The notes: generated from the sequence alone by a model not told the origin. A stretch of 64,000 nt of DNA from Thioclava sp. JE_KL1 (GCF_009296265.1 NZ_WBJS01000001.1:310001-374000), one strand, 5' to 3'. Shown: positions 27,832 through 36,734, numbered from the stretch's first letter. Translations and numbers: made by a program.

Positions 27832-28122
27832 ATGCTGGAGCTTATCGCACTCGTTCTTGCAGCATTCGTGGTGCTACCGCCTAGAATGCTCAGCGCAATT
27901 GGTCGCGCCGTTTATGCCGTGCTGCGTCCGGTCCTGCGCCCGTTCTACCGCTTCGCGTCGAGACGACTCCCGCGCAACGGGTACGAAGAAATTGCGAAAT
28001 GCAATATCGACGAGACCAGCGAGCGCCTCTTCGATGAATTCGCCCTGCCCGAGCCGCAAGAGCGCCCGATCATCCTAGGCGAGTCGGGACGCCCGACTTA
28101 TGTCGAATACCGCGCGGCTTAA
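27832..28122 (+). CDS. Small protein with N-terminal hydrophobic segment
   Basis: This 96-residue protein has a hydrophobic N-terminus (residues 2-18), a basic amphipathic stretch (RPVLRPFYRFASRRLPRNGY) and an acidic/Pro C-terminal part (DETSERLFDEFALPEP). It may be a single-pass membrane protein with a cytoplasmic tail. I recognise no family. GC content of its own promoter region is lower than neighbours. It stands alone between rplY and pth. Confidence 0.55.
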   Translation: MLELIALVLAAFVVLPPRMLSAIGRAVYAVLRPVLRPFYRFASRRLPRNGYEEIAKCNIDETSERLFDEFALPEPQERPIILGESGRPTYVEYRAA

Positions 28123-28209
28123 GCGCGACGACCCCCTTTCCCCTGCGCGCCCGCTCACATATCCCTCTGTGAGCAGAGCCTCGACACCGGCGTTCGAAAG
28201 GGGAGACGC

Positions 28210-28920
28210 ATGCAGCTTTGGGTGGGCCTGGGAAATCCGGGCACGAAATACGCGAACAACCGTCACAATATCGGCTTCATGGCGCTCGACCGGATCGCCG
28301 AGGATCACGGCTTTGCCCCGTGGCGCGGCAAGTTTCAGGGTCAGGTGAGTGAGGGCCGTTTCGGCTCGACCCGCGTTGTGCTGCTGAAACCCGAAACCTT
28401 CATGAACCTGTCCGGCCAGTCCGTGCGCGCGGCGGCCGATTTCTACAAGGTCGATGTCTCCGACATCACCGTCTTCCATGACGAGCTGGACCTGGCCCCC
28501 GGCAAGTGCCGCCTCAAGCAGGGTGGCGGTCATGCGGGGCATAACGGGCTGCGTTCTATCCATCAACATATGAGCCCCGACTATGCGCGGGTGCGGCTGG
28601 GGATCGGCCATCCGGGGCACAAGGATCGCGTGGCGGGCTATGTGCTCAACGATTTCCCGAAGGCGGAGCAGGAGATGCTCGACGACCTGCTGCGCGGGAT
28701 CTCGGACGGGGCGCCTGCTCTGGCGGCGGGCGACGGCTCGAAATTCCTCAATGCGGTGAGCCTGCGGGTCGCGCCGCCGCGCTCATCGACCGGGACAAAA
28801 GCCCCTGCGAAAGCCGACACCCCTGCCCCGCGAGACACTCCGCAGCCCGCGCCGCAAAAGAAAGAGGCCACGGAAACCCGCAGCCCCTTCGACAAGCTCA
28901 AGGATCACTTCCGTAAGTGA
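28210..28920 (+). CDS. pth: Peptidyl-tRNA hydrolase
   Basis: A 236-residue enzyme that frees tRNA from stalled peptidyl-tRNA. Conserved motifs: GLGNPGTKYANNRHNIGF with the catalytic His, FMNLSGQSV, VFHDELDLAPG with catalytic Asp, and GGGHAGHNGLRSI. The core ends near residue 190 and a Pro/Ala/Lys-rich tail of about 45 residues follows, longer than in E. coli (194). GGGGAG lies 7 nt before the ATG. Its stop abuts the convergent glyoxalase-fold gene. Confidence 0.95.
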   Translation: MQLWVGLGNPGTKYANNRHNIGFMALDRIAEDHGFAPWRGKFQGQVSEGRFGSTRVVLLKPETFMNLSGQSVRAAADFYKVDVSDITVFHDELDLAPGKCRLKQGGGHAGHNGLRSIHQHMSPDYARVRLGIGHPGHKDRVAGYVLNDFPKAEQEMLDDLLRGISDGAPALAAGDGSKFLNAVSLRVAPPRSSTGTKAPAKADTPAPRDTPQPAPQKKEATETRSPFDKLKDHFRK

Positions 28921-29355
28921 TCACCAGCTACCGGTGTTCTCCATGCTCGACCACGGCTCCTGGATCGGCAGCGGCTCGCCCATCTGCAGCAGTTCGATCG
29001 AGATATTGTCGGGCGAGCGCACGAAGGCCATGTGACCGTCGCGCGGCGGGCGGTTGATCGTCACGCCATTGTCCATCAGGTGCTGGCACGTCTCGTAGAT
29101 GTTTTCGACGCGGTAGGCGAGGTGGCCGAAATGGCGGCTGTCCGAGGGCAGCCCGCTATCGCCGTCCCAGTTCCAGGTCAGCTCCACATCCGCCGTGCCG
29201 TCGTCCTGCTCGGGCGGGCACATGAAGACCAGCGTGAAGCGGCCCTTGTCGTTTTCGATGCGGCGGCGTTCCTTCAGGCCCAGAAGCTCGTAGAAGGCTT
29301 TCGATTTCTCGAGGTCGAGCACGCGGACCATCGTGTGCAGATATTCGATTTTCAT
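28921..29355 (-). CDS. VOC-superfamily protein, lactoylglutathione lyase type
   Basis: A 144-residue single-domain glyoxalase-fold protein: KIEYLHTMVRVLDLEKSKAF at the start (first metal His), ELTWNWD, HFGHLAYRVENIYE with the next His, and SPDNISIELLQ with a metal Glu. It is a probable glyoxalase I (methylglyoxal-glutathione hemithioacetal to lactoylglutathione), a little longer than E. coli GloA (135). The ATG at 29355 has AGGAAGC about 7 nt ahead. It is divergent from thyX and directly abuts pth in the convergent direction. Confidence 0.85.
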   Translation of the reverse strand: MKIEYLHTMVRVLDLEKSKAFYELLGLKERRRIENDKGRFTLVFMCPPEQDDGTADVELTWNWDGDSGLPSDSRHFGHLAYRVENIYETCQHLMDNGVTINRPPRDGHMAFVRSPDNISIELLQMGEPLPIQEPWSSMENTGSW

Positions 29356-29509
29356 GAACAGGCTTCCTTGGAACTGATTGCGGTTAACCGGAGGATAGCC
29401 CTTGAGGCAGCCGCGGCAAGCACCCCGGCTTATCCACAGGATATGGCGGTTCCTAGAGCCGCCCATCGCATATATAGTGGAGGTCGATTCGAGACATCCG
29501 GAGGACATC

Positions 29510-30424
29510 ATGGCGCTCACCCCCGAACAACAAGCCGAGATCGACGCACAGCGCGCCGAGACGCAAATGACCGCGCGGGCGGTCTCGCCGGGGATGGAGA
29601 AGCGGCTCTATACCGCCCATGAAGTGCTCGATCACGGGGTGGTCCGGGTCATCGACTATATGGGCGACGACAACGCGATCGTGCAGGCGGCGCGCGTCTC
29701 CTATGGCCGGGGCACCAAGACGGTGAACAGCGACGCGGGCCTGATCCGCTACCTGATGCGGCACTGGCACTCGACCCCGTTCGAGATGTGCGAGGTCAAA
29801 TTCCACGTCAAGCTTCCGGTCTTCGTGGCGCGCCAGTGGATCCGCCACCGCACCGCGAACGTCAACGAATACTCCGCGCGCTATTCGATCCTCGACCGCG
29901 AATTCTACATCCCCGAGGCCAGCCAGCTCGCCGCGCAATCGAGCCAGAACCATCAGGGCCGCGGTCAGGTGCTGGAGGGTGCCGAGGCCGCCCGCGTACT
30001 CGACATCCTGCGCGACGACGCGATGCGCGCCTATGACCATTACGAGGACATGCTGACGCCCGACGAGGACGCGGGCAAACAGGGCCTCGCGCGGGAACTG
30101 GCGCGGATGAACCTGCCCACCAATATCTACACGCAGTGGTATTGGAAGGTGGACCTGCACAACCTCTTCCACTTCCTGCGCCTGCGCGCCGACAGCCACG
30201 CGCAATACGAGATCCGCGTCTATGCCGAGACCATGTGCGACATCGTCAAGGATTGGGTGCCCGCGGCCTATTCGGCCTTCGAGGATTACCGTCTGGGCGG
30301 GGTGAACCTGTCGGGCAAGGCGGTGGAGCTGCTGAAGCGCCGTCTGGCGGGCGAGGAGATCACGCAGGAGACCTCGGGCATGAGCAAAGGGGAGTGGCGG
30401 GAGTTTTGTGAGGTTTGGGGGTGA
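29510..30424 (+). CDS. thyX: Flavin-dependent thymidylate synthase ThyX
   Basis: A 304-residue enzyme that methylates dUMP to dTMP with FAD and methylenetetrahydrofolate. The ThyX signature [15 protein letters not shown] is intact, with QWIRH before it, and the dUMP/FAD region [20 protein letters not shown] is visible. The ATG at 29510 has GGAGG 6-7 nt before it; the frame is open to 29402 without support. It implies the genome may lack ThyA, a point not visible here. Confidence 0.95.
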   Translation: MALTPEQQAEIDAQRAETQMTARAVSPGMEKRLYTAHEVLDHGVVRVIDYMGDDNAIVQAARVSYGRGTKTVNSDAGLIRYLMRHWHSTPFEMCEVKFHVKLPVFVARQWIRHRTANVNEYSARYSILDREFYIPEASQLAAQSSQNHQGRGQVLEGAEAARVLDILRDDAMRAYDHYEDMLTPDEDAGKQGLARELARMNLPTNIYTQWYWKVDLHNLFHFLRLRADSHAQYEIRVYAETMCDIVKDWVPAAYSAFEDYRLGGVNLSGKAVELLKRRLAGEEITQETSGMSKGEWREFCEVWG

Positions 30425-30432
30425 GGCACGGC

Positions 30433-30477
30433 CCCGGATCTTGATCCGGGGCGAAAACGCTCCAGTGGAGCGTTTTC
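30433..30477. repeat. Tandem pair of perfect palindromes downstream of thyX
   Basis: First palindrome CCCCGGATC-TT-GATCCGGGG (30433-30452), then GAAAACGCTCC-AGT-GGAGCGTTTTC (30453-30477). Each forms a hairpin of 9 and 11 bp. The second ends in TTTTC and can act as the thyX terminator, read equally on both strands. The form recalls short dispersed palindromic units of alphaproteobacteria, but no second copy exists in this window. Confidence 0.7.
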
Positions 30478-30526
30478 AGTGCCGAACGCCCGAGCGCAAG
30501 CGAGGGCTGAAGCTAGGAGCAGTCAT

Positions 30527-31021
30527 TTGGAGCAAGCATTTTGGACCGTGTTCTGGCTCGTTATCGGCTCAGTCATCGGTGCACTAACCCAGTATTATCT
30601 TAACAAACGCACTTTCGAGTTTCAGAAGCGGAACGCTAAGAAAATTCTTGAAACTGAGATCGAGTTGAATCTCGACGCTCTCGGAGAATTTGAAAACCGC
30701 CTTAGCTACCTCCGGGAGCGCGTGGCAGCGAACCAAGTCGGCTCCTCAAACCTATTCGTGACACTAGAGAACTTCGATTACTCGGCTCTAGGGCCATTGG
30801 TGAACAGCGGACACTTCCACACGATCTTGGGAAAGGACAGAGTCAAAGATTACTTTGAGTTTGTCCGGTTTTTTCGAAACTCAAACGCAGAAACGCTTAA
30901 CTCAAAACTGAAGATCGACCACGAGTTAGGCAGGTCTCTCGATACACTCGACGAATATCAAGCGAGGGCGAAAGAACTTGAGGGCAAACTTGAGAAGATA
31001 AAAACCTATCTTCAAAGGTAG
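30527..31021 (+). CDS. Orphan membrane-anchored coiled-coil protein, likely acquired
   Basis: A 164-residue protein of no recognisable family. TTG at 30527 is favoured (AGGAG 7 nt upstream, first residues LEQAFWTVFWLVIGSVIG). A GTG at 30479 would add 16 residues but lies inside the palindrome. One TM segment (about 3-22) is followed by a charged helical region, with heptad-like Leu spacing near the C-terminus (ELEGKLEKIKTYL). Third-position GC is clearly lower than in neighbours and codons such as AAA, CTT, ACT are frequent, a sign of recent transfer. It may belong to a defence or phage-derived cargo, but nothing in the sequence proves that. Confidence 0.6.
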   Translation: MEQAFWTVFWLVIGSVIGALTQYYLNKRTFEFQKRNAKKILETEIELNLDALGEFENRLSYLRERVAANQVGSSNLFVTLENFDYSALGPLVNSGHFHTILGKDRVKDYFEFVRFFRNSNAETLNSKLKIDHELGRSLDTLDEYQARAKELEGKLEKIKTYLQR

Positions 31022-31148
31022 AAAGCCGCCCCGCCCGGCCCCTAGGCCGGGCCGCGCCCGACCCGCCCCCAGGGCGGGCGCGATTGCGCCCTCCCTCGGG
31101 TCGGACACGGCCCTCCTCGCGATGTCCAGAGCGTGCTAGGCTCATCCC

Positions 31149-31562
31149 ATGACCCAACGCTTCCACGCCCCCCAAGACCGCGACTATCCGACCGCTCTGG
31201 CGGAGCTGCGCCAAGGCCGTAAGACCAGCCATTGGATCTGGTGGATCTTCCCGCAACTGGCCTCGCTCGGCCGCTCTGCGCGCGCGCGGGAATACGGGAT
31301 CGCGGATCTGACCGAGGCGCGGGCCTATCTCGCCGATCCGGTGTTGCGGGCGCGTCTGGTGGAGGCCTCCGAGGCGGTGCTCGCCCATGCGGGTACGCCC
31401 ATCGAGGAGATCATGGGGCCGGTCGATGCGCTGAAGCTGCGCTCCTGCGCGACGCTGTTCGAGGCCGCCTCAAAGAAAAAGGAGCCGGTGTTCACCCGGC
31501 TCCTTGAGACGTTTTATGAGGGCGAGCGCTGCCCGCTGACGCTTGACGCCTTAGCCCGGTGA
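31149..31562 (+). CDS. DUF1810 family protein
   Basis: This 137-residue protein has the family pattern RFHAPQDRDYPTALAELRQG, HWIWWIFPQL, EYGIADLTEARAYLADP and SCATLFEAAS. The fold resembles a NADAR-like helical domain; the activity is unknown. The weak ribosome site (TAGGCT) leaves the start only moderately sure. Its 3' end overlaps the convergent permease gene by 12 nt. Confidence 0.85.
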   Translation: MTQRFHAPQDRDYPTALAELRQGRKTSHWIWWIFPQLASLGRSARAREYGIADLTEARAYLADPVLRARLVEASEAVLAHAGTPIEEIMGPVDALKLRSCATLFEAASKKKEPVFTRLLETFYEGERCPLTLDALAR

Positions 31563-32462
31563 CATCCCGCGCAGGCGCTCGGAGCGGCGGCGCAGCAGCT
31601 CGACCGTGGTCAGAAGCGCGATCGACACGAAGACGAGGATCGTGGCCACCGCAAGGATCGCGGGGCTGATCTGCTCGCGGATACCGTTCCACATCTGACG
31701 CGGGATCGTCTGCTGGTCGTAGCCGGCCACGAAGAGCACCACGACGACTTCGTCGAAGGAGGTGACGAAGGCAAACAGCGCGCCCGAGACCACGCCCGGC
31801 AGGATCAGCGGCATCACGATCTTGAAGAAGGTCGTGCGCGGATCGGCCCCGAGGTTCTGCGCCGCGCGGGTCAGCGAGTGATCGAAACCCACCAGCGTCG
31901 CGGTCACGGTGATGATCACGAAGGGAATGCCCAGGGTCGCGTGGGCCATGATGATGCCCGGATAGGAATGCGCGAGCCCGGTCTTCGAGTAGAAGAAGAA
32001 CAGCCCCGTCGCGGTGATGATGATCGGCACGATCATCGGCGAGATCAGCACCGCCATGATGGCACGGCGGAACGGCATCTCGGGACGCGACAGGCCGAGG
32101 GCTGCCAGCGTGCCCAGCACCGTCGCGAGGATCGTCGAGAAGAAACCGATGATCACCGAGTTCTTCGCCACGTCGATCCAGGTCGAATGCTGCCAGGCAT
32201 CCATCCACCAAGACCAGCCACGCTCCACCTGCGGCTCCTGCATCCCGAAGGTCAGCAGAAGGTCATACCAGCGCATGGAATAGCCGGAGGGGTCGAAGCT
32301 CAGCATCTTCTCGGTGAAGGTGAAATAGGGCTCCGCGTTGAAGGACAGCGGAATGATCACCACGATCGGCGCGATCAGGAAGAAGAAGATCAGGCCACAG
32401 ATCACGAGATAGGCGTAGTGCCAGGTTCTCTCGAGCGGGCTTGCATATGCGGGAACGGCCAT
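31551..32462 (-). CDS. PotC-type ABC transporter permease
   Basis: A 303-residue inner-membrane permease with about six helices. The coupling loop reads TRAAQNLGADPRTTFFKIVMP, the EAA motif that contacts the ATPase. It pairs with the permease encoded 12 nt upstream and the ATPase and binding protein further upstream. The importer is of the spermidine/putrescine/iron group; the substrate is not determinable. GAGGAG lies 7 nt before the ATG. Confidence 0.92.
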   Translation of the reverse strand: MAVPAYASPLERTWHYAYLVICGLIFFFLIAPIVVIIPLSFNAEPYFTFTEKMLSFDPSGYSMRWYDLLLTFGMQEPQVERGWSWWMDAWQHSTWIDVAKNSVIIGFFSTILATVLGTLAALGLSRPEMPFRRAIMAVLISPMIVPIIITATGLFFFYSKTGLAHSYPGIIMAHATLGIPFVIITVTATLVGFDHSLTRAAQNLGADPRTTFFKIVMPLILPGVVSGALFAFVTSFDEVVVVLFVAGYDQQTIPRQMWNGIREQISPAILAVATILVFVSIALLTTVELLRRRSERLRGMSPG

Positions 32463-32474
32463 CTGTGTTTCTCC

Positions 32475-33755
32475 TCAGCCCAGCTTCATGTTGTCGATGC
32501 CCACCAGCCGGTCATAGAGCCAGTAGAGGATGATGACGCCGCCGAGCAGCATCGAGGCCAATGCCGCAGCAAGCGACCAGTTGAGCGATTTCTGCATGTG
32601 GAAGGCGATCATGTTCGAGATCAGCTGACCGTCTGCACCACCGACAAGGGCGGGGGTGATGTAGTAGCCGACCGACAGGATGAACACGAGAAGCGCCCCT
32701 GCCCCGATCCCCGGCAGCGTCTGCGGCAGGTAGATGCGGCGGAAGGCGGTCCACGAGGTGGCGCCAAGGCTGCGAGCCGCGCGGACATAGCTCGGCGGGA
32801 TGGTCCGCATCACCGAATAGAGCGGCAGCACCATGAAGGGCAGCAGGATATGTGTCATCGCGACGATCGTGCCGGTCTGGTTATACATCATCTCCAGCCG
32901 GTTATCGTTGCCGATCAGACCCGACCAGACGAGCAGATCGTTGATCACGCCCTGCTGCTGCAACAGCACCATCCACGAGGTCGTCCGCACCAGCAGCGAG
33001 GTCCAGAACGGTAGCAGCACGAAGATCATCAGAAGGTTCGATTTCGCCAGTGGCAGCGAGGCCAACAGATGCGCGATCGGGAAGGCGAGGAACATGCAGA
33101 GCACGGTAATCACCAGCGACAGGATCGCGGTGCGGATGAACAGCTTGCCGTAGATCGCGCGCTGCGGATCGACGGGCACGATATTGTTGTCCTTGTCGCG
33201 GGTGTGGTCGGTCGCGGCGAGGTAGAAATCCACCGTGTAGGGGCTCGACGCGGAGCGCATCGCGCGCCACAGGTTCGGGTCGCTCCACCCCTCGTTCACG
33301 CCGAGGATCGACTCTTTCCACGGCGGCTCGAGACGTTCGATCTTGCGCGCGGTCGAGGTGAACAGCGAGCGCGTGCCCGCCACGTCATAGTTGATCCGGG
33401 TCCCCGCCTCGCCCTGCGTGCGGTTTTCCTTCATCTGTTTGAGGTCCGAGGCGAGCGCGGTATAGGCGCTCTCGTCGATCGGCGACCCTAGGGGGTGTTC
33501 GTTGAACCATTGCCCCAGCGCCGGCGCGTTCTTCGAGAACCCGTCGTTATAGACCGACTGCAGCAGCATCTGCCCGATCGGAACGACGAAGGTAATCAGA
33601 ACGAAGAGGAACAGCGGCGCGACCAGAAGGAAGGCGCGGCGTTTTGCGCGGAGTTGAGATTTCGCGAGGGCGGCCTTCAGCGGCAGCCCGTCGGCGGTCT
33701 TCAACTGTGTTGGTTCGGGGCCGTTCAGGCTCGCATCCATCGTTGCGTCGCTCAT
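32475..33755 (-). CDS. PotB-type ABC transporter permease with long N-terminal insert
   Basis: This 426-residue inner-membrane permease is longer than PotB (about 290). Residues 1-30 are a cytoplasmic tail, TM1 spans about 37-60, and a soluble insert of about 150 residues (60-210, with Lys/Glu/Trp) follows before the second helix, probably periplasmic. The permease core has RAARSLGATSWTAFRRIYLP as the EAA motif. It is cotranscribed with the neighbouring permease. The insert is unlike the family's usual length and may contact the binding protein or DUF2314 protein. Confidence 0.88.
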   Translation of the reverse strand: MSDATMDASLNGPEPTQLKTADGLPLKAALAKSQLRAKRRAFLLVAPLFLFVLITFVVPIGQMLLQSVYNDGFSKNAPALGQWFNEHPLGSPIDESAYTALASDLKQMKENRTQGEAGTRINYDVAGTRSLFTSTARKIERLEPPWKESILGVNEGWSDPNLWRAMRSASSPYTVDFYLAATDHTRDKDNNIVPVDPQRAIYGKLFIRTAILSLVITVLCMFLAFPIAHLLASLPLAKSNLLMIFVLLPFWTSLLVRTTSWMVLLQQQGVINDLLVWSGLIGNDNRLEMMYNQTGTIVAMTHILLPFMVLPLYSVMRTIPPSYVRAARSLGATSWTAFRRIYLPQTLPGIGAGALLVFILSVGYYITPALVGGADGQLISNMIAFHMQKSLNWSLAAALASMLLGGVIILYWLYDRLVGIDNMKLG

Positions 33756-33772
33756 CGTGTCTCCTTGGCCCC

Positions 33773-34264
33773 TTAGGGCAGCGGGGCGAGCTGCGCGCGC
33801 AAATTCGCGGCTTGCTCGGCGGGAATATCGGGCAGCATCACTCGCGTCGTGTAATTGCCGTGAAGCTTGCCATCGCGGCGAAAGCTCCAGTCGGAAATCT
33901 GGTTCGGCGCGAAGGTGATCTCGTCCCCCACATGCGCTTTGAAATGCACGGGCTCGTTCATCAGCGTGCCGGTGATTTTCTGCGCGGAGATCGAAATCGG
34001 CGCGATCCAGATATGTTCGAGGCCATCGGCGGGCGTATCGATCCCCGCCTTGAGCATGAATTGCGAGCCAGACCGGGCGCGCACCGCAGGAATGAAGACG
34101 CTCTCATAGGTCGCGCGGGCTTGGCCGATCGCCGCGTTCATCTTCGTATCGCCGGTCTCGTAGCCAACGACCGCATCGTCTTGCGCCTGAGCGTGCAAGG
34201 CAGCGGGCAACGACAGACAAAGACCGATGCACAAACAGGCCAGTGACGACCGGAAAGCTGACAT
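33773..34264 (-). CDS. Secreted DUF2314 protein in the ABC operon
   Basis: This 163-residue protein has a signal peptide (1-27, ending LHAQAQ). The mature region includes HIWIAPISISAQKITGTL and VGDEITFAPNQISDWSF, the DUF2314 (YegJ-like) pattern, whose function is unknown. AGGAG lies 8 nt before the ATG. It lies 17 nt before the PotB-type permease and 68 nt after the binding-protein gene, so it is an internal operon member and probably a periplasmic accessory of the importer. That role is inference. Confidence 0.82.
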   Translation of the reverse strand: MSAFRSSLACLCIGLCLSLPAALHAQAQDDAVVGYETGDTKMNAAIGQARATYESVFIPAVRARSGSQFMLKAGIDTPADGLEHIWIAPISISAQKITGTLMNEPVHFKAHVGDEITFAPNQISDWSFRRDGKLHGNYTTRVMLPDIPAEQAANLRAQLAPLP

Positions 34265-34294
34265 CCGCGGGGCTCCTGACATCGAACAGGTCGA

Positions 34295-34322
34295 GCCGCG
34301 CGACATGGAAATGCCGCGCGGC
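34295..34322 (-). promoter_or_regulatory. Intercistronic hairpin after the binding-protein gene
   Basis: GCCGCGCG (34295-34302) pairs perfectly with CGCGCGGC (34315-34322) over a 12-nt loop, 11 nt past the binding-protein stop. No T run follows, so an mRNA-stabilising or attenuating hairpin that keeps the binding protein in excess is likelier than a full terminator. Confidence 0.55.
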
Positions 34323-34332
34323 CCTATTGGCT

Positions 34333-35409
34333 TTAGCCAGCGAGCCAAGCGTTGAAGCGCTCGCTCAGTTCGGTGTCGTGGTCAGCCCAGAACTCCGAGT
34401 CGTTGACCAGGGCGTTCTGCATGTTGTTTTCCGCGGTGGGCATGTGCGGGCCCATCTCGGTTTTGCCGTCCTGATACATACCGACCATCGGAGCCGAGGA
34501 CTTACGTGCCGGACCGTAGGAGATCCACTTCGCCTGGTTGGCGAGCTGCTGGGTCTCGGTCGCGAACTTCAGATATTTCTTCGCGGCTTCCATATGGGGC
34601 GCGCCCTTCGGGATCACGAAGAAGTCGAAGTCCATCAGCTGACCGTCCCAGACGATCTTGAAGGGCTGGCCCTCGGCGACTTCGGCGTTGAAGATACGGC
34701 CGTTATAGGCGGTCGACATCACGACTTCCCCATCGGCGAGGAGCTGCGGCGGCTGCGCACCGGCATCCCACCAGACGACGTCGCCCTTGATCTTGTCGAG
34801 TTCGGCGAAGGCCTTGTCGACGCCCTCGGGGGTGCCGAGCTCCTTGTAGACGTCCGCAGCCGGAACGCCTGCGCCCATCAGAGCGAATTCCAGCGTGCCT
34901 TTGGCCGACTTGCGCAGACCGCGCTTGCCCGGGTACTTCGCGGTGTCGAAGAAGTCGGCGATCGAGGTCGGCTCACCGTCAACTTTGTCCGAGTTGTAGG
35001 ACATCACGGTCGACCAAACGATGTTCGCCACACCACAATCGGTGAAGGAGCCATCGATGAAGTCTTCGCTTGCCGGGGTGCCGTCGGGCGACGCGGCCAG
35101 ATCGGAGTCGGGGTCGATCGGCTCGAGCAGACCTTCGTCGCACAGGCGGATCGCGTCGGACTTCTCAACATCGGCCACGTCGACCGACACGTTGTTCGCC
35201 TCGACCTGTGCCTTGATCGGGGTCGCCGGGTTGTCGGCGGCTTCCATGTTCACGTCGATGCCGGTCGCTTCCGCGAAGGGCTTGTTATAGGCTTCGACCT
35301 GGCTTTTCTCGTAGGCGCCGCCCCAGGAAAGGACAGTGACTTCCTCGGCCTGCGCCGCACCGGCCACGAGGCCGACGAGCGCGGTGCTCAGGATCATTGC
35401 TTTTTTCAT
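34333..35409 (-). CDS. PotD/PotF-type periplasmic substrate-binding protein
   Basis: This 358-residue protein has a signal peptide (1-21, ending GAAQA) and an extracellular solute-binding fold: VTVLSWGGAYEKSQVEAYNKP at the start of the mature chain, DVADVEKSDAIRLCDEG, and MSTAYNGRIFNAEVAEG later. A Cys pair (about residues 111 and 142) may form a disulfide. Aromatic and acidic pocket residues resemble polyamine binders, but the ligand is not fixed by sequence. It is the second gene of the ABC operon. Confidence 0.92.
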   Translation of the reverse strand: MKKAMILSTALVGLVAGAAQAEEVTVLSWGGAYEKSQVEAYNKPFAEATGIDVNMEAADNPATPIKAQVEANNVSVDVADVEKSDAIRLCDEGLLEPIDPDSDLAASPDGTPASEDFIDGSFTDCGVANIVWSTVMSYNSDKVDGEPTSIADFFDTAKYPGKRGLRKSAKGTLEFALMGAGVPAADVYKELGTPEGVDKAFAELDKIKGDVVWWDAGAQPPQLLADGEVVMSTAYNGRIFNAEVAEGQPFKIVWDGQLMDFDFFVIPKGAPHMEAAKKYLKFATETQQLANQAKWISYGPARKSSAPMVGMYQDGKTEMGPHMPTAENNMQNALVNDSEFWADHDTELSERFNAWLAG

Positions 35410-35524
35410 CTTGGTCTTACTCCCAGTTGGTTGAGCTTTTGTGGTTTCGCGACGTTTTCGCCGCTTGGCCGCTTTTTGCGGCAGTTCGGAGCGTGCGGAG
35501 CTTGGACCGCACGTTCCGCATTCT

Positions 35525-36625
35525 TTAGAGATCGAGCGCGCGCGCGTCCTGCGGGTGCCAGCCGATCTTGACCGTCTGGCCTTCCGTCAGACGCACCTGA
35601 TCGAGCGTATTGCGCGATTTCATGACGAATTCCGGCGACCCGGCAACCTTCATACGGGTGCGCAGGATGTCCCCCATATAGATCACTTCGAGCACGTCGG
35701 CGTTGATCGTATGGGCGCCCGAAGGCATCATCTCGGGCTTGAATTCGACCCGCTCGGGACGGATGGAGACCAGCGTCTCCTGCCCCGCCTCGCGGATGTT
35801 CACCGCCGTCGCGTCGATGATCTCGCCGGTTTCCAGACGCACCGTGCAGGTGTCGCCATTCAGCGTCTCCACCCGGCCCGGAAGCTTGTTGTTCTCGCCG
35901 ATGAACTGCGCGACGAAGCTGTTCTGCGGGCGTTCGTACAGTTCGTCCGGCGGCGCGAGTTGCTGGATGCGCCCGTCGTTGAACACGGCCACGCGGTCCG
36001 ACATCGTCAGCGCCTCGCCCTGATCGTGGGTCACGTAGACCACGGTGATCCCGAGGCTTTCGTGCAGGTGCTTGATCTCGAACTGCATATGTTCGCGAAG
36101 CTGTTTGTCGAGCGCGCCGAGCGGTTCGTCCATCAGGACCAACTCGGGGTCGAAGACCAGCGCGCGGGCCAGTGCGATCCGCTGTTGCTGACCGCCCGAA
36201 AGTTGCGCCGGGCGGCGATGGATGAAGCTCCCCATCTGCACCATGTCCAGCGCGCGCTTAACCTTGGTTTCGCGCTCATCCTTGCCCATGCCCCGCACTT
36301 CGAGCGGGAAGGCGAGGTTCTCGCCCACGGTCATATGTGGAAAGAGTGCATAGTTCTGGAACACCATCCCGATGCCGCGCTTGTGCGGAGGCACCATGTT
36401 GATGTTCTGGCCGTCGAGGCGGATCTCGCCGTTGGTGGCGGTTTCGAAACCTGCAAGCATCATCAGGCAGGTGGTTTTCCCTGAACCGGACGGTCCGAGC
36501 ATCGTCAGAAACTCGCCCTTGCCGATCGAGAGATTGAGATCCTTCACGACGAGCGTTTCGCCGTCATAGCTCTTCTGCACGCGGTCGAATACGACGAATC
36601 CATCGTCGCTAGCTGCGTTGTTCAA
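35525..36625 (-). CDS. PotA-type ABC transporter ATP-binding protein
   Basis: This 366-residue ATPase has Walker A GPSGSGKTTC, Q-loop, signature LSGGQQQRIALARAL, Walker B LVLMDEPLGALD and the switch His (VTHDQGEAL), followed by a TOBE domain (about 280-360) typical of PotA. TTG at 36625 is the likely start: GGGGAG lies 6 nt ahead and no in-frame ATG occurs before the ATPase core. It is the first gene of the operon ATPase - binding protein - DUF2314 - permease - permease. Confidence 0.93.
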   Translation of the reverse strand: MNNAASDDGFVVFDRVQKSYDGETLVVKDLNLSIGKGEFLTMLGPSGSGKTTCLMMLAGFETATNGEIRLDGQNINMVPPHKRGIGMVFQNYALFPHMTVGENLAFPLEVRGMGKDERETKVKRALDMVQMGSFIHRRPAQLSGGQQQRIALARALVFDPELVLMDEPLGALDKQLREHMQFEIKHLHESLGITVVYVTHDQGEALTMSDRVAVFNDGRIQQLAPPDELYERPQNSFVAQFIGENNKLPGRVETLNGDTCTVRLETGEIIDATAVNIREAGQETLVSIRPERVEFKPEMMPSGAHTINADVLEVIYMGDILRTRMKVAGSPEFVMKSRNTLDQVRLTEGQTVKIGWHPQDARALDL

Positions 36626-36734
36626 AGCGGGCTCCCCGTTGTTTTTTGTCGTTGGTCAATTCCCGTGCATGTGACTAAAGCAAGGGCATTTGCGTTTTTC
36701 AACCCGGAAATCAAAAACCCACGTCACCGACGCA

